64,000 nt of DNA. Origin: CAVSUZ01 sp963795415 (GTDB taxonomy: Bacteria > Pseudomonadota > Alphaproteobacteria > Acetobacterales > Acetobacteraceae). Shown here piece by piece: positions 59,374 through 64,000 of this stretch (positions within the stretch are counted from its first letter, which is position 1; each line of letters begins with the position of its first letter). A program made the position numbers and the translations under genes. The notes beneath the pieces are model-generated. The model did not search any database. It worked only from the letters and a program-made list of their open reading frames with translations, and was not told where the DNA came from. The stretch is taken from positions 1,860,001-1,924,000 of the forward strand of contig CAWCHQ010000001.1 in assembly GCA_963795415.1 (NCBI GenBank). The letters are read 5' to 3'.

Positions 59374-60342
59374 TTATTCGTCGCGCGGGGGACGGGCGAG
59401 AAGGTCGTTGATCGCCTGCGGGAGGGTGATGGCGCCCGAGAGAAGGGCGGCCACGGCGTGGCAGACGGGCATATCCACGGGCATATCCAGCGCGGCGGCA
59501 CGGGCGACCAGGGCGGGGGCGGTGGCGACACCCTCGACCACGCCGGAAGCACGGGAAACGGCCGTGCTGAGGGCTTCGCCGCTGCCGAGGGCAAGGCCCA
59601 GGCTGTAATTACGGCTGGCCGGGCTGGTGCAGGTGAGCAGCAGATCGCCGAGTCCGGAGAGGCCCATGACGGTTTCGGGGCGGCCACCGAGCGCGGCAGC
59701 GAAGCGGGCGAGTTCGGCGAGGCCTCGGGTGATCAGGCCGGCGCGGGCATTTTCCCCGAGGCCGGCACCGATGACGGCTCCGGCGGCGATGGCGATGACG
59801 TTCTTGGCGGCGCCTCCGACCTGGGCGCCGATGGGATCGTCGTTGCCGTAGATGCGGAAGGTGGGGGTGGCGAGCCGTTCGGTGATCTGGGTGCGGAGCG
59901 CCGGGTCGGAGGCCGCGATTACCGCGGCGGCGGGCAGGCCGGCGGCGATTTCCCGGGCGAAGTTGGGACCGGTGAGCATGGCGGCGGAGGCGGTCGGGTG
60001 GAGCTCGTCGAGGATTTCCAGAGGGAGGCGGAGGGTGCCGGTTTCGATCCCCTTGGCGCAGCAGATGAACGGGCTAGGAGGCAGGCGGGCGGCAACCGGG
60101 CGGAGGTGCTGGAGGGGCACGACGAGGAGCTTGGGTTCGGCGGTTTGGGGCAGCTCGCCAGTGATGTGGATTGCTTCCGGGAGCTTGTGGCCGGGGAGGC
60201 GCGGATTTTCACGGGTTTCGGCGATGGCACGGGCGCGGGCCGGGTCGCGTACCCAAAAGGTGATCTGGGTGCCTGCTCGATGGGCCTGGATGGCGAGGGC
60301 GGTGCCCCAGGCTCCGGCGCCGATGATGCTGATTTTATTCAT
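59374..60342 (-). CDS. gpsA: glycerol-3-phosphate dehydrogenase [NAD(P)+]
   Basis: A 322-residue GpsA, which reduces dihydroxyacetone phosphate to sn-glycerol-3-phosphate for phospholipid synthesis. NAD motif 'ISIIGAGAWGTALAIQAHRA'; substrate-site motifs 'CCAKGIETGTLRLP', 'GPNFAREIAAGLPAA', 'GGAAKNVIAIAAGAVIGAGL' and 'TVMGLSGLGDLLLTC'. Its start overlaps the end of rlmJ by 8 bases, so the two are coupled. Confidence 0.96.
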   Translation of the reverse strand: MNKISIIGAGAWGTALAIQAHRAGTQITFWVRDPARARAIAETRENPRLPGHKLPEAIHITGELPQTAEPKLLVVPLQHLRPVAARLPPSPFICCAKGIETGTLRLPLEILDELHPTASAAMLTGPNFAREIAAGLPAAAVIAASDPALRTQITERLATPTFRIYGNDDPIGAQVGGAAKNVIAIAAGAVIGAGLGENARAGLITRGLAELARFAAALGGRPETVMGLSGLGDLLLTCTSPASRNYSLGLALGSGEALSTAVSRASGVVEGVATAPALVARAAALDMPVDMPVCHAVAALLSGAITLPQAINDLLARPPRDE

Positions 60343-61153
60343 ATTTCACGCGGGTGAGGGTGGCGGACTGGCCGGCTTCGCCGGTTCCGAGGCGATCAAG
60401 CAGGGCGGCGAGGATGGAGGTGGCGGTTTCCTGGAAGCGGTAGGGCGGGTTGACGATCAGCAGGCCGGCGCCGTTGAGGCGGGCCGGGTCGAGGGGCTCG
60501 CGCAGGCAGAGCTCGGCGGTGATTGCGTCCCGGATGGGGCTCGACTGGATGGCTTGATGGAAGGCGCGAACGGGGGTCCGGTGCTTGATGGGATACCAGG
60601 CGGCGAAGATGCCCTGGCGGAAGCGGAGGTATGCGGCGGCAAGGCCGGCGGCGAGTTTGTTGAATTCATTCGGGTCTTCGAAGGGCGGGTCGATGAGGAC
60701 GAGGCCGCGGTGCTGTTTGGGGGGCAGGAGGGCAGTCAGGGCCTCGTATCCGTCGCGGTGGTGGATCGCGGTCTGGGGATCGCGGGCAAAGCGGCGGTGG
60801 AGGGCGGCGTAGTCCTGAGGGTGGAGCTCGCAGCAGGCAAGGCGGTCCTGGGAACGGAGAAAGGCGCGGATGATGACGGGAGAGCCGGGGTAGAGACCGA
60901 GGTCGGTGACCAGTGTGACGTAGGATTCCAGGGGCGGGGGCGGATTGTCGAGCAGGCGCAGGATGCCGGAATGGGCTTCGGCGGTTCGGGTGGGTTCGGG
61001 AGCGGAGAGGTCGGTGCGGCCGGGACCGGCATGGGTATCGAGGACGAAGAAGGGGGTGGGCTTGAGTGCGAGATGGCGCACGAGGGGGATGAGCAGGGCG
61101 TGCTTGAGCACGTCTCCGAAGTTGCCGGCGTGGAAGGCGTGTCGGTAGTTCAT
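60335..61153 (-). CDS. rlmJ: 23S rRNA (adenine2030-N6)-methyltransferase RlmJ
   Basis: A 272-residue RlmJ (YhiR/ComJ), which methylates A2030 of 23S rRNA. N-terminus 'MNYRHAFHAGNFGDVLKHAL' is diagnostic; 'VLDTHAGPGRTDL' is the SAM site and 'GLVLIDPPFEDPNEF' holds the DPPF catalytic motif. Upstream of its start, about 60 bases away, begins the 33-bp-period repeat array. Confidence 0.95.
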   Translation of the reverse strand: MNYRHAFHAGNFGDVLKHALLIPLVRHLALKPTPFFVLDTHAGPGRTDLSAPEPTRTAEAHSGILRLLDNPPPPLESYVTLVTDLGLYPGSPVIIRAFLRSQDRLACCELHPQDYAALHRRFARDPQTAIHHRDGYEALTALLPPKQHRGLVLIDPPFEDPNEFNKLAAGLAAAYLRFRQGIFAAWYPIKHRTPVRAFHQAIQSSPIRDAITAELCLREPLDPARLNGAGLLIVNPPYRFQETATSILAALLDRLGTGEAGQSATLTRVKYE

Positions 61154-61211
61154 TTCGTGAGCGCGCGGGGTGGATTGGAGGGTGCCGAGGGGCAATATAA
61201 GGAGAGTGGAC

Positions 61212-61389
61212 GGACGGCGGGTTTTTGCGGTTCGTACAAGAGCCGGTTTTCGGGGGATTGCGAGATGTACGAAAGGCCGGTTTTCGGGGATTGCATTTGG
61301 TACAACACCGGTTTTTGAGGGGTTGAAATCTGTACGAAACGGGATTTTGGAGATAGCTAAATCGGTACACAAACCGGAACTCGTTGCCC
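61212..61389. repeat. tandem array with 33-bp period, GTAC-headed units
   Basis: GTAC recurs at 61234, 61267, 61300, 61332 and 61365 (spacings 33, 33, 32, 33). Each unit reads about GTACGAAA-CCGGTTTTCGGGGATTG plus 6-8 variable bases. Units 1 and 2 are closest; units 3-5 drift. A partial unit precedes at 61212. The array fills most of the gap between the divergent rlmJ and MBL-fold genes. It has no CRISPR-like spacers and is not in a gene. Confidence 0.88.
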
Positions 61390-61422
61390 ATTCGAAAACG
61401 TTTTGCAGGGAGGGACGGGGCC

Positions 61423-62562
61423 ATGGACGCATCGGTAGGCCGGCGGGGGTTCCTGCAGCGATCGGCCGTGCTGGGTGGTTCGCTGCTGGCGTGCAGCATA
61501 CCGCTGGATCGCTCGGCGCGGGCGGCACCGATGAGGGTGGAAGCGCCGGTGGTTGACGAGATCGTCATACAGGAAATTACCGACAACGCGCATGACTTGT
61601 TTCTGCGGGGCGCGAAACTGCCGGGTGTTACCGTGAGCCGGGTGGGGTTTCCAGAGGCGGCGCAGGGCAAGACGCTGGAGAGCGAGTGGGGACTGGCACT
61701 GCATATCCAGTCGCGGAAGGGGCAGGAGGAGCGGCGGTATCTGCTCGATTTCGGGTTCACGCCGGATGTGTATCTCAACAACGCGGATATCATGAAGATC
61801 GATCTGGCGCAGGTGGATGCGCTGATCATCAGCCACGGACATTACGATCATGTGGGCGGGCTGATGGGCGTGCTGGAGGCGAAGCGGCCGGTTATGCGCA
61901 AGGATTTGCGGCTTTACACCGGCGGGGAGGATGATTTCTGCCATCGCTATTCGCGGAACCCCGATGGGAGCTTCACCGAATTCGGCAATCCGCTGGACCG
62001 GCGGAAGCTGCGGGCGATGAATGTGGAGACGGTGCTTTCCGAGGCACCGATCGTCATAGAGGGTCAGGCGTTCACGACCGGGGTGGTGCCTCGGACCAGC
62101 ATGGAGCATGTGCTGCCGAACACGTGGGTGAAGTACGGCGTCTATGATGGTTTGGGGTGCGAGCCGACTGCGTATGGGGACCATCATTTCACGCCGGAGG
62201 AGCTGGCGGGCAAGCCGGAGCCGGATCAGCACTGGCACGAACATGCGACTTGTTTCCGGCTGGGTGATCGCGGGCTGGTGGTGATTACGTCCTGCGGGCA
62301 TTGCGGCATCATCAACACGCTGCGGCGGGCGCAGGAAGTTTCAGGTGTGGAGAAGATCTATGCGCTGGTGGGCGGGTTCCACCTGGCGCCGGCTCCGGAC
62401 GATTATCTGCGGCAGGTGATGGCGGAGCTGCAGAAATTCGATGTGGAGCATGTGTTTCCGATGCACTGCAGCGGGGTGAATTTCATCGAGCTGGCAAAGA
62501 AGGAGATGCCTGAGAAACTGGTGTTGTGCGCGACGGGGAGCAGTTTCACGTTTACGGCGTGA
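61423..62562 (+). CDS. Tat-exported metallo-beta-lactamase-fold hydrolase (COG1237-like)
   Basis: A 379-residue MBL-fold protein with an N-terminal twin-arginine signal ('ASVGRRGFLQRSAVLGGSLL'). The metal site is 'LIISHGHYDHVGGLMGVL'; later 'ITSCGHCGIINTLRRAQEVS', 'YALVGGFHLAPAPDD' and 'VFPMHCSG' match the COG1237 group (dihydropterin-synthase-like MBL proteins). ATG 61423 has GGAGGG upstream. The substrate is unknown. Its stop overlaps the 3' end of the cupin gene by 11 bases. Confidence 0.88.
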   Translation: MDASVGRRGFLQRSAVLGGSLLACSIPLDRSARAAPMRVEAPVVDEIVIQEITDNAHDLFLRGAKLPGVTVSRVGFPEAAQGKTLESEWGLALHIQSRKGQEERRYLLDFGFTPDVYLNNADIMKIDLAQVDALIISHGHYDHVGGLMGVLEAKRPVMRKDLRLYTGGEDDFCHRYSRNPDGSFTEFGNPLDRRKLRAMNVETVLSEAPIVIEGQAFTTGVVPRTSMEHVLPNTWVKYGVYDGLGCEPTAYGDHHFTPEELAGKPEPDQHWHEHATCFRLGDRGLVVITSCGHCGIINTLRRAQEVSGVEKIYALVGGFHLAPAPDDYLRQVMAELQKFDVEHVFPMHCSGVNFIELAKKEMPEKLVLCATGSSFTFTA

Positions 62563-62908
62563 GCGGGTTTTGGGTCGAGTGCTGGCCGGCGGGATTGAAA
62601 TGCACGGCCAGCCAGATGGTGGGCGGTGAGGCGGAGGTTCGCTCGACCCGGTGGCGGAGGCCGGCCGGCAGCAGGACGTGATCGCCGGGGCGAAGCGTGC
62701 GCGGGGTGACTTCGCCGGCGATGGTGAGTTCTGCCTCACCTTGGAGGACGGCGACCCATTCGGTCCATTGCTGCTGATACCAGAAACCAGGCGGGCTGAA
62801 CTGGCCGGTTGAAACGATCCGTTCGATGCGGATGCCGGGGGCGGAAAGCAGTTCTGTAAAGTGTTCCTGATCGGTCTGGCGCGGAACGTTGGCAAACAGG
62901 TTTGTCAT
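62552..62908 (-). CDS. small cupin-domain protein
   Basis: A 118-residue single-domain cupin. 'WYQQQWTEWVAVLQGEAELT' and 'LRPGDHVLLPAGLRHRVERT' are the two cupin motifs, the second with likely metal-binding His. Start ATG 62908 fits the fold ('MTNLFANVPRQTDQEHFTEL'). Cupins of this size are often regulators or isomerases; no partner is evident. Confidence 0.85.
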   Translation of the reverse strand: MTNLFANVPRQTDQEHFTELLSAPGIRIERIVSTGQFSPPGFWYQQQWTEWVAVLQGEAELTIAGEVTPRTLRPGDHVLLPAGLRHRVERTSASPPTIWLAVHFNPAGQHSTQNPLTP

Positions 62909-62994
62909 GGCGGGGTTCCGGCGGGCTGGGCGTCGTGGACTTTGGGGGGCTGTGGCTTTATCGCGGGTGGGGCGAGGCGGCAAAGAGGGGCCTT

Positions 62995-63453
62995 ATGGTT
63001 GTGGGGGAGACCATCCGGCTTGCGGATGCGGCGGATTGCGCCAGGGTAAAGGAGATCGTGCGGGCGGCCTATGCGGTTTATGTGCCGCGCATCGGGCGTG
63101 AACCGGCGCCGATGCTGGATGATTATGGCGCGCTTATCCGCGCGCGGTGCGTTCATGTGCTGGAGCAGGGAGGGGAGGTGCAGGGGATTATTGTGCTGAT
63201 AAGGGAAGAAGGGGCGATGCTGCTGGACAATGTGGCGGTCGATCCGGAGATGCAGGGGCGGGGAATCGGGCGACGGCTGCTGGATTTTGCCGAGGAGACG
63301 GCTCGCGCCGAATGGTTTCGTATGATACGGCTTTATACGAATGAGGTGATGACGGAGAATATCGCGCTTTATGTGCGTATCGGGTATGTTGAGACGCACC
63401 GGGGCGAGGAGAAGGGGATGCGGCGGGTGTATATGCAGAAGGCGCTGGGGTGA
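62995..63453 (+). CDS. GNAT family N-acetyltransferase
   Basis: A 152-residue GNAT acetyltransferase. The acetyl-CoA motif is 'NVAVDPEMQGRGIGRRLLDF', followed by 'IRLYTNEVMTENIALYVRIG' typical of the fold's end. ATG 62995 has GAGGGG upstream; the frame is open to 62902 but those residues are not protein-like. The substrate is unknown. Confidence 0.9.
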   Translation: MVVGETIRLADAADCARVKEIVRAAYAVYVPRIGREPAPMLDDYGALIRARCVHVLEQGGEVQGIIVLIREEGAMLLDNVAVDPEMQGRGIGRRLLDFAEETARAEWFRMIRLYTNEVMTENIALYVRIGYVETHRGEEKGMRRVYMQKALG

Positions 63454-63601
63454 GGGGCGTTCTGCAGTCTGATCGGCGGCTGTGCTCTCGTAACGGCTGG
63501 CTGGAGTGCCGCCATTCACCGATCCGTTATCTCTGACCCGGATCATCTGATGTAGGCTGGCGGAAACCGGCGAAAAGCCCGGAAATTCCAGCGGAGGTCC
63601 G

Positions 63602-64000
63602 ATGCCTATCTCGACAGCGACGGAACAGGCGCTTTTTCTCAATCAGTTAGAGTGGCAGCCGGCCAATGATCCGAGCGGGGCTGCAATGCCTCCCAACTCC
63701 GTCGATCTCCTGCGCCAGACCGAAGGGCTAGACGGCCCGAATATGGAGGAGATCATCAAGGCCCATAGCTGGAAGATCATTATGGCGTATCGGGCCGGTA
63801 GTTACTGGGGCATCGGTGTGGTGCCGGCGAATGCGTCATCTTCGGCGCAGAGCCAAACAGAAGCGGAACCAATTCGGACTGTTCTCGAAAAACTCGAAGC
63901 GCTGGAGCCTATGGCCGCGCCGGAACCGATATGTGTCAGCGGCAGCTTTTTTCCGTGTCTGCTTTTGTTCAAGGGATGGTGGGCCCGCCAGGAGAGGCCG
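63602..64000 (+). CDS. unknown gene, 3' end outside window
   Basis: An open frame of 133 codons from ATG 63602 to the window edge, with GGAGG five bases upstream. The protein begins 'MPISTATEQALFLNQLEWQP' and continues hydrophilic ('ANDPSGAAMPPNSVDLLRQT', 'MEEIIKAHSWKIIMAYRAGS'). I do not recognise it. The codon pattern and ribosome site argue that it is real. Confidence 0.65.
   Translation, partial: MPISTATEQALFLNQLEWQPANDPSGAAMPPNSVDLLRQTEGLDGPNMEEIIKAHSWKIIMAYRAGSYWGIGVVPANASSSAQSQTEAEPIRTVLEKLEALEPMAAPEPICVSGSFFPCLLLFKGWWARQERP

Noticed and set aside
61212..61389. CRISPR array
   Set aside because: Repeat units abut directly with only 6-8 variable bases, drift in sequence, and no cas genes are present.

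Overview
The window is chromosomal DNA from a GC-rich alphaproteobacterium. Pointers are a class I lysyl-tRNA synthetase, hairpin repeats of the TAGAGC and GGCCGGG...CCCGGCC types, a PQQ alcohol dehydrogenase with its own cytochrome c, and duplicated DUF1800/DUF1501 genes. Together these suggest the Acetobacteraceae or a close Rhodospirillales relative. There is no rRNA or other firm marker, so this is an inference. I saw no rRNA, tRNA, CRISPR array, prophage or replication origin.

Layout. 0-6.3 kb: the 3' part of a Kup potassium transporter, a small unknown gene, two tandem tatA genes, and a lysK-mprF-like operon in which the MprF protein lacks its catalytic half. 6.5-18.6 kb: a frameshifted PuuE-like deacetylase, then a SelA-like PLP enzyme, the two halves of a D-glutamate cyclase (DUF1445 and DUF4392), a fused 5-oxoprolinase/hydantoinase, an ABC importer without an ATPase, and a small lytic transglycosylase. 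18.6-27.6 kb: an IS630 scar, a CPG2-like M20 carboxypeptidase, a YoaK-type membrane protein, an atypical ureohydrolase, a cluster of hairpins, a DmpA-type aminopeptidase, a DksA-like zinc finger and a three-subunit molybdenum oxidoreductase. 27.6-31.7 kb: a lower-GC island with a GT22-like mannosyltransferase and a decayed insertion sequence with perfect ends. 31.7-38.5 kb: an amidohydrolase/FAD-oxidase pair, a D-2-hydroxyacid dehydrogenase, a DUF1127 protein, and a LysR regulator divergent from a membrane protein and a serine hydrolase. 38.5-47.6 kb: IS and gene scars, an isolated fusA, and two DUF1800-DUF1501 pairs around a DUF385 gene. 47.7-56.3 kb: ftsB, sirB1-like, a moxR-VWA pair, an arsR-arsM-acr3 operon, and a PQQ dehydrogenase with cytochrome c. 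56.5-64 kb: murJ, two VapBC modules (one dead), gpsA, rlmJ, a 33-bp-period repeat array, a Tat-exported MBL-fold protein, a cupin, a GNAT protein and the start of an unknown gene cut by the window edge.

How the genes fit together. Much of 6.5-35 kb encodes enzymes that act on modified or D-amino acids: D-glutamate cyclase, 5-oxoprolinase, carboxypeptidase G2, D-aminopeptidase, carbamoylase/amidohydrolase, D-amino-acid-oxidase-like flavoprotein and hydroxyacid dehydrogenase. A Tat-signal ABC substrate-binding protein sits among them. The best candidate for a little-described system is the D-glutamate/5-oxoproline set at 7.7-18 kb. The most unusual non-coding structures are the 33-bp-period array at 61.2 kb, the four-hairpin cluster at 21.9 kb, and the two composite hairpin elements whose edge supplies the TAG stop codon of the adjoining gene.
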